DNA of 64,000 bases from contig ONKU01000001.1 in assembly GCA_900318535.1 (NCBI GenBank), positions 233,791 through 297,790 of the forward strand, read 5' to 3'. The notes beneath the pieces were generated by a model, which saw only the letters and a program-made list of their open reading frames with translations, did not search any database and was not told the DNA's origin. The position numbers were made by a program, and so were the translations under genes. This document shows, one piece after another, positions 26,134-34,499 of this stretch. Each line of letters starts with the position of its first letter. Position 1 is the stretch's first letter. Source of the stretch: an uncultured Prevotellaceae bacterium. Its GTDB lineage: Bacteria > Bacteroidota > Bacteroidia > Bacteroidales > Muribaculaceae.

Positions 26134-27651
26134 CTATTTCCAAACAGGGTCGCTCTCGTTCCAGCAACGGTCCAAAGCAGTGACAGCATACTGCCAGTTG
26201 CCTTTACCGCCATCAGGGAGCGCAAAAGTCGTCTCGCCTGTGATGGCAAGGATGGCATCGGCATTGTCAAGGCTGCCTTTCTTGCCCTTGGGGAATCGAT
26301 AGATGACGTATCGCACTGCCTGCTGCATGGGATCGTCAGTATCGTGGGCTTGCCAAACGAGGCATTTCTTGCCACTGACCTTCTTGATCTTGAGGTCGTT
26401 GACACGATGAGGCTTTTCGGCATCGAGCCAGGTATAGGCGGGGATGAGAGCCGGGCGGCAAGTCTGCTTGCTGGAGAGAGAGTCAAGCACACCCTTGAAG
26501 TTACTGGTAATGGTATAACCCGGCCACCAAGTCACGCCGTGAACATTGTCCATCGCACGCTGCAGGCGCATCTTGTGATCGAGTTGTGTGGGATTGGTGG
26601 GATCGCCGCCTTCGTCGGCAATATCCTGATGGGACATCACGTTGTTCAGTGCCTGCCCATAATACATGTGACGGCCATTGGCATGGTCGTTCCACCAGTG
26701 CATGAGCACGAGGTCACTGGCCGCTTTGTGTTCCAGTTCCCAATAGAGTTGGGGCACCATGTAGTCTACCCACCCCTCGGCAGTCCACTTGGGACAATCG
26801 GCATAGAGTGCATCGTAACATTGCAGGCCGTTGGTCTCGCTACCGTCGGGGTCATTGGCCTTGTTGCGCCAGATGCCGAAGGGGCTGATGCCGAAGCGCA
26901 CCCAGGGTTTAACCTCCTGGATGGTATTGTGCAGCTGCTCGATAAGCAGATCCACGTTGTGACGCCGCCAGTCGTTCTTGTCCCAGCCGATGCCATACTC
27001 GTTATAGGAGGCCGTGTCGGGGAACTCAACACCAGTTACAGGATAGGGATAGAAATAATCGTCCATGTGCAGGGCATCGATGTCGTAGCGCACCAGGATG
27101 TCCCTGACCACGGTATCTATAAAGTCACGACACTCGGGCAAACCTGGGTCAAAATAGAGTTTGCCGTCGGCATACTTCAGGAACCACTCGGGATGCTCAT
27201 AGTAGATGTGTCCCGGCGCGGGCTTATCCTCCTCACTGCTGGTAACGCGATAAGGATTGATCCATGCGTGCAATTCCATGCCGCGCTGGTGGGCCTGTTC
27301 TATCATGAACTTCAACGGATCCCATACGGGATCGGGAGCCTTGCCCGGTTCACCAGTGAGCCAGCGTGTCCACGGCTCAAGCTCGCTGGGATAGGCTGCG
27401 TCGGCTTGGGGCCTGATTTGCCAGATAATGGCATTACAGTTGGCCTGCTGCAACAGGTCGAGCTGCTTGACGAGGTAGTCGCGCATCTGCGCGGGCGACA
27501 TCTCGGCATACTGTTTTTGCCCGATGATATGCATCCATGCCCCACGGAATTCATGTTTGGGCAACTGTGACTGCCGCGCACCACTATCGGCAGCGGCCAA
27601 ACAGCCTGTCAACGCCATCACAAGCATCGACAAGAGAAAAACTCGTTTCAT
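26134..27651 (-). CDS. GH10-like (GHL10/DUF187, YngK type) glycosyl hydrolase lipoprotein
   Basis: A 505-residue surface or periplasmic protein. The lipobox LTGC puts the lipid on Cys17. Residues 30-370 form a TIM-barrel of the GHL10 family: EFRGAWMHII at the start, NAIIWQIRPQADA, the HAWINPYR loop, DIDALHMDDYFYPYP with conserved acids, and VRFGISPFGIWRN. The C-terminal 90 residues look like a fibronectin-like domain (KCLVWQAHDTDDPMQQAVRY). Relatives are proposed glycosidases with poorly known substrates. It follows the beta-helix gene by 20 bases. Confidence 0.87.
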   Translation of the reverse strand: MKRVFLLSMLVMALTGCLAAADSGARQSQLPKHEFRGAWMHIIGQKQYAEMSPAQMRDYLVKQLDLLQQANCNAIIWQIRPQADAAYPSELEPWTRWLTGEPGKAPDPVWDPLKFMIEQAHQRGMELHAWINPYRVTSSEEDKPAPGHIYYEHPEWFLKYADGKLYFDPGLPECRDFIDTVVRDILVRYDIDALHMDDYFYPYPVTGVEFPDTASYNEYGIGWDKNDWRRHNVDLLIEQLHNTIQEVKPWVRFGISPFGIWRNKANDPDGSETNGLQCYDALYADCPKWTAEGWVDYMVPQLYWELEHKAASDLVLMHWWNDHANGRHMYYGQALNNVMSHQDIADEGGDPTNPTQLDHKMRLQRAMDNVHGVTWWPGYTITSNFKGVLDSLSSKQTCRPALIPAYTWLDAEKPHRVNDLKIKKVSGKKCLVWQAHDTDDPMQQAVRYVIYRFPKGKKGSLDNADAILAITGETTFALPDGGKGNWQYAVTALDRCWNESDPVWK

Positions 27652-27670
27652 ATATACTTTGGGATATCAG

Positions 27671-29104
27671 TTAGTTGGTATCGTCCTCAGGAACAGGGAC
27701 CCAGACGTAGGCGCCCAGGTCGATGGCACCGCGGGCTGAACGGTCGTTGCCATAGCGGTCATAGCGGGCCTCGGCGGGACAAAGGTCAGGATTACCCTTG
27801 CCGATGGCGTCGCTCTCGTTGCCCAACCGGTAGTCGAAGATGTAATCGTCACGCACGGTCAAGAATTGGGGATCACCTTCCCAAACGCAATTGATGAAGT
27901 GTGCGTCATCCTTACCAGGGCTCTTCAACAGACAATAGCGCAGATAGACGTTGAAGTCGGCTAAATCACCCTCGTTGATCTCAGGACAGAGGCCGTGGAT
28001 GATGCAGTTGTTGAAATCGGCCTTGATTTTGCCGATGGTGCCATTGCTGTACTCCACGTCAAAGACGTTGACGATGGGTAATGACGGCAACTTGAACAGG
28101 TAATAGTTGGCAAACGTGCACTGGCTAGCCTGCACCTTACCGCCGGCAAAGTAAGCGACTTCTTCGGCCGCATCACTGATTTCAGTACCGATGAGCTGAA
28201 CATAGCAGGTAGCTGTTGCCAGGCAAGTCGATGTCGAGTTGGTCAGGACGCAATTCACGAGCTTGAGGGCGCAATGGATGGTGTCACCATATGCGCTACA
28301 GTGCATGCCGATGCTGCTGCCTTTCATGATGACGTGCTTGAGCACGTTGTTCATCGTGGGAGGCGTGAAGATGATGCCGCCCCACTGTCCCGACATGATG
28401 TCAAAACTGGTGCGGCCAACAACGCGGTCAAGACGGTCACCGCGGAAGGTGACCGGAGCCTCGGCAGTGCCATTGGCCAGCATGCGGCCGGCGCAACGCA
28501 TCGCGGCCTTGTCGTGGAATAGCAAGGTGGCTCCTGCGTCAATAGTCAGAGTGGCCCCTTCTTTCACATACACAGTGTCATAGATCAGGTAGGGCTTGTT
28601 GGCCGTTAGACGCATGCTGTGGTCAATCGTGTCGCCATTGAGGCGTACCACATCCTGTCCCCATGCCGAGAGCAACACATACTGGGTAACACCGTTAGTC
28701 ACAAATTCCAGACGGTCCTCCAACAGGGTGGGCTCGTCCTTTTCCATCTCATCGAGACGCGCCTCGATGAAGATGAAAATCGAGTCATTGCCACGGATTT
28801 CCACATTATGGAATTCATCACCGCGCACACCGTCCACATTGAGGTGGAAATGTCCTTTTGAGGCCAAGCCAGCCACCTTGATGGATGAGATGCTGATTTG
28901 TTTCTTGCTGCGGTTATAGACCACCATCTGCTTGGTGGCGGTTCCCTGAAGGGTGATGACCGTGTCAAATGCGACCGTATCTGATTTGAATGCCAGCACA
29001 TCGCTGGACGACGTCGTGAAGCCGTCCTCGATGCACGAGGAACACATCAGCATCGCCAGACCAGCGACAAGAGCGATCCACAATAAATTCCTGGTATAAT
29101 TCAT
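27671..29104 (-). CDS. Right-handed beta-helix lipoprotein
   Basis: A 477-residue exported protein. The signal region ends in MCSSC, with Cys24 the likely lipid site. Residues 35-170 form an N-terminal beta-sandwich; from about 175 on, short repeating strands (GATLTIDAGATLLF, HVIMKGSSIGMHC, LKLVNCVLTNSTST) form a parallel beta-helix of the pectate-lyase type. No catalytic residues can be named. The ending RGAIDLGAYVWVP resembles the choice-of-anchor Q ending of surface helices. It may bind or modify glycans together with the GH10-like neighbour. Confidence 0.75.
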   Translation of the reverse strand: MNYTRNLLWIALVAGLAMLMCSSCIEDGFTTSSSDVLAFKSDTVAFDTVITLQGTATKQMVVYNRSKKQISISSIKVAGLASKGHFHLNVDGVRGDEFHNVEIRGNDSIFIFIEARLDEMEKDEPTLLEDRLEFVTNGVTQYVLLSAWGQDVVRLNGDTIDHSMRLTANKPYLIYDTVYVKEGATLTIDAGATLLFHDKAAMRCAGRMLANGTAEAPVTFRGDRLDRVVGRTSFDIMSGQWGGIIFTPPTMNNVLKHVIMKGSSIGMHCSAYGDTIHCALKLVNCVLTNSTSTCLATATCYVQLIGTEISDAAEEVAYFAGGKVQASQCTFANYYLFKLPSLPIVNVFDVEYSNGTIGKIKADFNNCIIHGLCPEINEGDLADFNVYLRYCLLKSPGKDDAHFINCVWEGDPQFLTVRDDYIFDYRLGNESDAIGKGNPDLCPAEARYDRYGNDRSARGAIDLGAYVWVPVPEDDTN

Positions 29105-29172
29105 GATTGGTATTCCTTGTTATTCTATATAAATAACGAGAAACCTGTCTGTTTAGTATATCCTGAGTTTCC

Positions 29173-30228
29173 TCAACGCTCAAACATAGCGACCAACGGA
29201 TAGTGGTCACTCTCACCCGCTTTGTCGCGTCGGCACCACAACGGTTTGAGGTGGCCGCGGTACAGGATGTGGTCGATTTTCACATACAAGTGATGAGAAT
29301 TGAAGGTGTAAGTGGGGCCAAGTCCAGTTTCGGCCCAAGCGTCATGCAGGTCGTCGCCGCACACGGTGCGATAAGCAAACGAGCCCGGGGTATCGTTCAT
29401 GTCACCCATGACCAGCACATCGCCTGGTGAGTCGTTGAGCACTTGGCGCATCGCATCGGCCTGACGGGCATGACTGATGAAACCTACATCCAACTTGCGA
29501 GTTACCGACTGGATGCGACGCTTGCGGCCCGACGGCAGATTCATTGACTCGATGACGCCCCGCTCGTTTTTGTTCAAGCGCAACGAACTCAAATGCATAC
29601 TCATCACCCTGATATCTCCGCCTGGGGCCTCCACATCCCATGCCTTGATAAAGTAGCCCAGAGAATCCTGAGCGAGCACAGGCGATTGGACCTCGGTGAA
29701 GGGATACTTGGACAAGATGCCGACGTCAAAGAAGTGCTTCTTGCGATAAGGATATTTCTTGTAGAGTTCTTCCAGCATCGGCTTGATGCGGGCCTGCTGC
29801 TCATAGGAGAAATAGACCAGACCCTCCTGGATAACGACGATATCGGCATCCTCGTCAAGAATATAGCGCATGTTTTTGCTGGGCTCGGAGGTTTTCTCCT
29901 GCCAGTTGAATTCGGTCACGTTCATGGTCATTACCTTGAGATGGACCTCGTCAGGATCCTCTTTTGGGCCCCACAAATTGACAGGAGATATCAATCGCAG
30001 CGTTGGCCATGACAGGCAGATGGCTCCAAGCAGGACAACGGCTGAACGCCATTGCCGAAACAATACCAATAGAAGCAGCAGAACCAATACCGCAACAGCC
30101 ACAGCCGGCAGTGCCAGCGTAGCCAACGAGGGCAAGGTCCAGATATTGGGGTCTACACGGCCTCCATAGGCTGCAAACAACAGCACGAAAGAAGCGACGA
30201 TTGCTATGAGACGAAAAATATACTTCAT
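29173..30228 (-). CDS. Endonuclease/exonuclease/phosphatase-family membrane protein
   Basis: A 351-residue protein with three N-terminal membrane helices (residues 5-85) and then an EEP catalytic domain (100-351). The visible active-site motifs are MTMNVTEFN, IVVIQEGLVY (catalytic Glu), HLSSLRLN, VMGDMNDTPGS (Asp and Asn) and SDHYPLVAMF (Asp-His). The family cuts phosphodiester or phosphoester bonds in nucleic acids, lipids or inositol phosphates; the membrane anchor suggests a periplasmic or lipid-like substrate. It starts 5 bases after the acyltransferase stop and is probably cotranscribed with the glycan locus. Confidence 0.85.
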   Translation of the reverse strand: MKYIFRLIAIVASFVLLFAAYGGRVDPNIWTLPSLATLALPAVAVAVLVLLLLLVLFRQWRSAVVLLGAICLSWPTLRLISPVNLWGPKEDPDEVHLKVMTMNVTEFNWQEKTSEPSKNMRYILDEDADIVVIQEGLVYFSYEQQARIKPMLEELYKKYPYRKKHFFDVGILSKYPFTEVQSPVLAQDSLGYFIKAWDVEAPGGDIRVMSMHLSSLRLNKNERGVIESMNLPSGRKRRIQSVTRKLDVGFISHARQADAMRQVLNDSPGDVLVMGDMNDTPGSFAYRTVCGDDLHDAWAETGLGPTYTFNSHHLYVKIDHILYRGHLKPLWCRRDKAGESDHYPLVAMFER

Positions 30229-30232
30229 GGAT

Positions 30233-31249
30233 TTACAGTTTCCACCCTACTTTGAAAAACGGCTCTTGTGCCACAAAACGGGGGAAAAAAGTCTTCAGAA
30301 TCCAAATCGTGGGCAACTCAAGCAGCATGGTGACGGCAAACACAATCAACGTGAGTTCCACTCCCGGCTCAAATCCGTAATGAATCAGCACAAAACGCAT
30401 AGGGAGGAAAAATAATGGATGAGTGCCCAGGATAATCAGTGAATAACGCCCATAATGACACAGCAAGGGCACCCGCTTAATCGGTTTGCAAGCCCAGAAG
30501 AACGTCAGAATGGCCAGGAACGGGAAGAAATAGAGTTTCCAGTACCGAGGCAATACCTGATAATGGAGATTCAGGAAATCACTGAATAAATAGATGGGTA
30601 TCAGGGCTATAATCAATGCAGCCACACCCCATTTGTCCCAACGGGAGGGTTGTAAAGCGCCCAAACGGTTGATTCCCCAGCCCAAGACGAAATAGGGCAA
30701 GGCCACAAGCGAAGTGTCCATCATGAGGGGCAGCTGAATCTTGTGGACCGCAAGCTCATAACCGGCCACCGAAAGCGCTATCGTCACCAGCAGTAAGGCC
30801 CATAACGGTTTGATGTAACGCTGGATAGCATAGAACAGGATATTGACCCAAAACAGGCTGAGCAGGAACCAGAGCGGCGTTGTCCACAGCCAAGTGCGCA
30901 GGTAGAAAGGCTCCACAAGTATCACCGGGTTGACCTCGATGGGATCGGCTCCGATGATGTGACGCAGCAGTGCCTCGACGCACTTCATCACGAAGTTGAG
31001 GACAATAAAGAAAACAAACGGCACAAGGATGTTGTTCACCTTGCGCCGCGTGAAATCGGCAAAGCCCTCGTAGAGCTTGAAAAAAATGCCCGAGATAAAG
31101 TAGTACATGGGCAGGCGGAAAGCCTGCAAAGCGTTATTCAGATTAGGCGCCAGGTAATTAAAGAATTCATGGTCAATGTGGTACATCACGATAAGCATGA
31201 TGCACAAGCACTTCATGAAATCAATGTAGGCAATGCGCTGGCGCGGCAT
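30233..31249 (-). CDS. Acyltransferase 3 (OafA/OatA-type) membrane protein
   Basis: A 338-residue protein with about ten membrane helices. The family start is present (RIAYIDFMKCLCIMLIVMYH, His24), followed by MYYFISGIFF. Members move an acyl group, mostly acetyl, onto sugar hydroxyls of surface glycans at the inner membrane. It stands 23 bases after an ACP gene and closes the FkbH-ACP unit, so it may use a non-acetyl acyl group. That donor is inference. Confidence 0.85.
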   Translation of the reverse strand: MPRQRIAYIDFMKCLCIMLIVMYHIDHEFFNYLAPNLNNALQAFRLPMYYFISGIFFKLYEGFADFTRRKVNNILVPFVFFIVLNFVMKCVEALLRHIIGADPIEVNPVILVEPFYLRTWLWTTPLWFLLSLFWVNILFYAIQRYIKPLWALLLVTIALSVAGYELAVHKIQLPLMMDTSLVALPYFVLGWGINRLGALQPSRWDKWGVAALIIALIPIYLFSDFLNLHYQVLPRYWKLYFFPFLAILTFFWACKPIKRVPLLCHYGRYSLIILGTHPLFFLPMRFVLIHYGFEPGVELTLIVFAVTMLLELPTIWILKTFFPRFVAQEPFFKVGWKL

Positions 31250-31272
31250 CTGGTCAGCTGGACGTGAGCGTA

Positions 31273-31500
31273 TTACAATTTAGACTCCAGCATTGCGATG
31301 ACACGAGAAAAGTCGGTCATTTCGGCAATCTCCTCAGGTTCCAACTCCAGGTCAAACGCATCCTCCAACTCGGAGGCCAAAGCGAGATGCCGCAACGAGT
31401 CCCATTGCTCACAATTCTTTTGTGATGCGTCGATTGTCACATCCTCGACACCGAACACCTCACGCATGATTTCCAAAACTTTCTCTTCCATGGGGTTCAT
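31273..31500 (-). CDS. Acyl carrier protein paired with FkbH (canonical DSL)
   Basis: A 75-residue four-helix ACP. The phosphopantetheine site is QWDSLRHLAL, Ser35. Its ATG overlaps the FkbH stop by 4 bases, so translation of the two is coupled and this ACP is the likely partner of FkbH. FkbH enzymes load a glyceryl unit from 1,3-bisphosphoglycerate onto a dedicated ACP. The fate of the group here is unknown; the next gene encodes an acyltransferase. Confidence 0.88.
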   Translation of the reverse strand: MNPMEEKVLEIMREVFGVEDVTIDASQKNCEQWDSLRHLALASELEDAFDLELEPEEIAEMTDFSRVIAMLESKL

Positions 31501-33089
31501 AACACTCTTATATTGTAGTAGTTCTTTAATTCAAACACATCGTTCAAAACCATCTCGTAATGCTTGGCACCATCATTGCCGATATTCACACACGTCATGC
31601 CCATACGGTCGTAAAAATCAGCTGTTTGGAGATTTTTGGCGGTGGGCAGATAGGTTGCCTGGACTTTCCTGAAACCATCCAGCCTCAAGAGGTTAAATAC
31701 CGTCTTGATAAAGGCCTCCTCAATGCCTCGGCCCAAAATGCGGCAACTGAGCAACATGGTATCGATGTTTACCGTCAAGTCATCGACCGGCTCGAGGAAA
31801 ATGGTACCCGTAATGCCGCTGTCGCCGAAACGGTCGCTCACGCTCATGCAATAGACGCGCCAGCCGTCATCCAGCCGTTGCCGCACTTCACTCTCCTGAT
31901 AGCGGCGAGTGGTAAGGTTGAACTGGTTGGTCTTCTGTGTCATCTGGGCGATGCGGGGCAGATTGTGCTCATCGGCAGGAATGATGTCCAGCGACATGTC
32001 CAGGCTGTAAAGGTAACCCTCGAGGTCGGTGAAACGCGATTGCTCCGCCTGACGACGAGCGTTGGCCTGATACTGCTCGGTTTTAGAGCGGTCCTCATCG
32101 GTTACAGAATAGATGCGGAAATACTTCTCTACCAATTCCTTAAAGAATGACATCAATTGATAAGGCTTGCCGGGGAAATCAGGCACCACAACCTCAGGCA
32201 AAAGCTGCTTGACGAGTTCGCGCTCGATGGGATTGTCATCGAGGAACACCATGCTGTCCAGCCCGATATTGAGTTCAGCTGCCAATTCCCGCATATTGGT
32301 CACCTTATCTTGCCAATTGATGCGCACGGCGCTGAAGTGCTCGCGCTTGAGCACCATTGCCGCATTCTTGTCCCAGGCCTCCATCACATCGGCCTCATTA
32401 TTCTTGCTGCACACAGCCAGGATCACACCGTCATGTGCGAGCTGCAAGAGGGAACGTTGCCAGTAAGAATAAGCCTTTCCTGGATAGTCGCCGCCCAACT
32501 GGATGCCGTCGATGCCATCCTCGCCCAATACTCCGCCCCACAAGGTGTTATCCAGATCCAGCACGACGCATTTTTTACGTTTCAGGGCCAGTTCCTCCTC
32601 GATTCGGTGCCACCAAGTCTGGAAATCATGGGTCAACTTGGGATTGAGGAGCGTTTGAGACATCAAATAGTATTTCCAATTGATGAGCGTAGCAGCATCA
32701 TAGCGCAGAGTGAACTCCGAGAAGTCTATCCACTTGATATGGCGGCGCTCACGCGACAATTGTGCCACATGGCCATTAAAAGCGGCAATGGCCTCGTCTA
32801 GAGCGGTCTGGTCTCCCGTCACCCTCAACGGGAACAGGTTGACCAGCGAGAAGACGATAAACGGCTTTTGGTCACCGGTTTGGGAGAGCACCAGATCCAG
32901 TTTGCCACGGTAGGAATCAATTTCCTCGGCCAGTTGGATACTGTCGGCATTGACAGGCACCTGATAGAACCAGATATACCTATCGGCATCGGCAGACACC
33001 ATACTGATGTCGCCATAACCCGAATAAGTCATGCCGTCATAGCCGAGAAAAGGCTCAACCGTTTGATTGCGAAAGACAAATGTTGTCAT
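31497..33089 (-). CDS. FkbH-type HAD enzyme (glyceryl-ACP synthase family) with GNAT domain
   Basis: A 530-residue protein. Residues 1-155 form a variable N-terminal domain; residues 170-330 are the HADIIIC/FkbH domain with motif I VVLDLDNTLWGG (Asp178, Asp180) and a later FLDDNPIERELV. Residues 345-525 are a GNAT-like acyl-transfer domain (ILGRGIEEAFIKTVF). Characterised relatives convert 1,3-bisphosphoglycerate to glyceryl-S-ACP. In surface-glycan loci they may supply a glyceryl or derived acyl unit. It overlaps its ACP gene downstream and follows a GT2 gene by 4 bases. Confidence 0.88.
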   Translation of the reverse strand: MTTFVFRNQTVEPFLGYDGMTYSGYGDISMVSADADRYIWFYQVPVNADSIQLAEEIDSYRGKLDLVLSQTGDQKPFIVFSLVNLFPLRVTGDQTALDEAIAAFNGHVAQLSRERRHIKWIDFSEFTLRYDAATLINWKYYLMSQTLLNPKLTHDFQTWWHRIEEELALKRKKCVVLDLDNTLWGGVLGEDGIDGIQLGGDYPGKAYSYWQRSLLQLAHDGVILAVCSKNNEADVMEAWDKNAAMVLKREHFSAVRINWQDKVTNMRELAAELNIGLDSMVFLDDNPIERELVKQLLPEVVVPDFPGKPYQLMSFFKELVEKYFRIYSVTDEDRSKTEQYQANARRQAEQSRFTDLEGYLYSLDMSLDIIPADEHNLPRIAQMTQKTNQFNLTTRRYQESEVRQRLDDGWRVYCMSVSDRFGDSGITGTIFLEPVDDLTVNIDTMLLSCRILGRGIEEAFIKTVFNLLRLDGFRKVQATYLPTAKNLQTADFYDRMGMTCVNIGNDGAKHYEMVLNDVFELKNYYNIRVL

Positions 33090-33093
33090 TTCA

Positions 33094-34101
33094 TTATTTG
33101 ATCATTTGATAGATTTTGCTTAAAAAACGCCAAAGGCCAGGAACCATCATCAGGCGATGAATCATCTTCCATTTTGAGCCATGATAGTCGGCCTCGGGAC
33201 CCACACAAGGGAACGGAAAGAGACCGGCCTTGCGGATGCGGTCCAATATCTCGTCCACCAGGCCGCAGGTCAGCGCCTTGGTCATGGAGAAATAGAGATA
33301 GACGTTCCTCACGCCATATACACTAGCAGGCGCTTTTTTGCCCGTAGAGGTCTCAAACTGCCGTGCAGCAGCGTCAATCGACGCGGCGGCATCGACCTGG
33401 CTGCAGATGCGGCGCCGCAAGTGGTCCTTATCGGTATTATGCATTGCACTGTCGCTACGGTTCACGTAGCAATAGGCGATTGTATCGTCATGGGCCATGC
33501 GCGGGGCGTTCAACAGGAAACTGGCGATGAGGGCACCATCCTCACATACAATGAGAGACGTGTCAAAACGCCATCCCCGTTGCACCAGATAATCACGCTT
33601 GATGAAAAACCGCCACACGTAAGGCGTCATGCTGTGGGAATTCAGGAAGTCATAGCCCGTCATGACGGGGGTTGACGCATAGTTGTCGTCGCGCGTGTGC
33701 GGCAACACCTTGCCTTGAGAATCCTCACAGTTATAGTTGAACGAGAGCACATCAAGGTCATCGTCAATGGCACGCTGCACCAAACCGTGAATCACATCGT
33801 CCTCCAAGCGGTCATCACTATCTACAAACATGACGTAACGGCCTCGAGCACAGTCCAACGCATGATTGCGGGCAGCGCTCACGCCCAAGTTCTCCTGGGT
33901 CAACAACTTCACCTGACGATTGCCGCGGGCAAAAGCCTCGACGACAGCCCTGCTGCCATCGGTCGAGCCGTCATCAACGACAAGGACCTCGTAATCATCG
34001 GGCCACAACTGCTGATTCACAATGGAATGCAAACACCGCAGCACATAGTGCTCGGTGTTGTATAGCGGGATGATATATGTCAACAGGAGTTCATCCATCA
34101 T
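33094..34101 (-). CDS. Family 2 glycosyltransferase
   Basis: A 335-residue GT-A fold enzyme. The N-terminal half shows LTYIIPLYNTEHYVLRCLHS, VVDDGSTDGS, GVSAARNHAL and the metal-binding FVDSDDRLED. The C-terminal part is helical. It transfers a sugar from a nucleotide donor at the cytosolic face of the membrane; donor and acceptor are unknown. It overlaps the VOC gene by 4 bases, an odd place for a transferase inside an acyl-metabolism unit, and suggests that acyl and sugar steps act on the same product. Confidence 0.88.
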   Translation of the reverse strand: MMDELLLTYIIPLYNTEHYVLRCLHSIVNQQLWPDDYEVLVVDDGSTDGSRAVVEAFARGNRQVKLLTQENLGVSAARNHALDCARGRYVMFVDSDDRLEDDVIHGLVQRAIDDDLDVLSFNYNCEDSQGKVLPHTRDDNYASTPVMTGYDFLNSHSMTPYVWRFFIKRDYLVQRGWRFDTSLIVCEDGALIASFLLNAPRMAHDDTIAYCYVNRSDSAMHNTDKDHLRRRICSQVDAAASIDAAARQFETSTGKKAPASVYGVRNVYLYFSMTKALTCGLVDEILDRIRKAGLFPFPCVGPEADYHGSKWKMIHRLMMVPGLWRFLSKIYQMIK

Positions 34102-34499
34102 GGCTGAGCCTCAACCAGTTCGACGAGCCCGGTGTTCTTTTGAAAGAGAAAAGCAATACGTCTGTTATCCATCGCACATGCGGGAACAGGGCCATTGACA
34201 AGCAGGAAACGCTGCTCGCGCAGGGATGCAATGGCGGCCTCGATATCCTGCACCTCATAGCACATGTGATAAGGCGTCACACCAGCGGTAGCCAAGGTGC
34301 GTGCCACTGGGTTCTGCTCGTCAAGCGGCTCGAGCAGTTCCAGCCGCGGTGCCCCACCCTTATCCAGGAAGCAGATGCGCACATGCTGCAGCGGGTCTTC
34401 GATGACAGGCGAGGCCGTATAGCCCATCATCAGGTAGAAGGGCTTGGTCTTCTCGATATCACGGCAAGCGATACCTATGTGATGAAAAGTCAACATCAA
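34098..34499 (-). CDS. VOC-superfamily protein (methylmalonyl-CoA epimerase/glyoxalase-like)
   Basis: A 133-residue protein with two beta-alpha-beta-beta-beta units. The likely metal ligands of the family are visible: His7 in FHHIGIACRD, Glu54 in PRLELLEP, His78 in YHMCYEV and Glu127 in GLVELVEAQ. VOC enzymes bind a divalent metal and act by proton abstraction (epimerases, glyoxalases). Next to KAS III and ACP genes it could act on an acyl thioester. It overlaps the KAS III and GT2 genes by 4 bases on each side, so all three are translationally coupled. Confidence 0.82.
   Translation of the reverse strand: MMLTFHHIGIACRDIEKTKPFYLMMGYTASPVIEDPLQHVRICFLDKGGAPRLELLEPLDEQNPVARTLATAGVTPYHMCYEVQDIEAAIASLREQRFLLVNGPVPACAMDNRRIAFLFQKNTGLVELVEAQP

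Noticed and set aside
26344-27570. A 408-codon + strand frame inside the GH10-like gene
   Set aside because: Antisense shadow; the minus-strand protein has a lipobox and family motifs.
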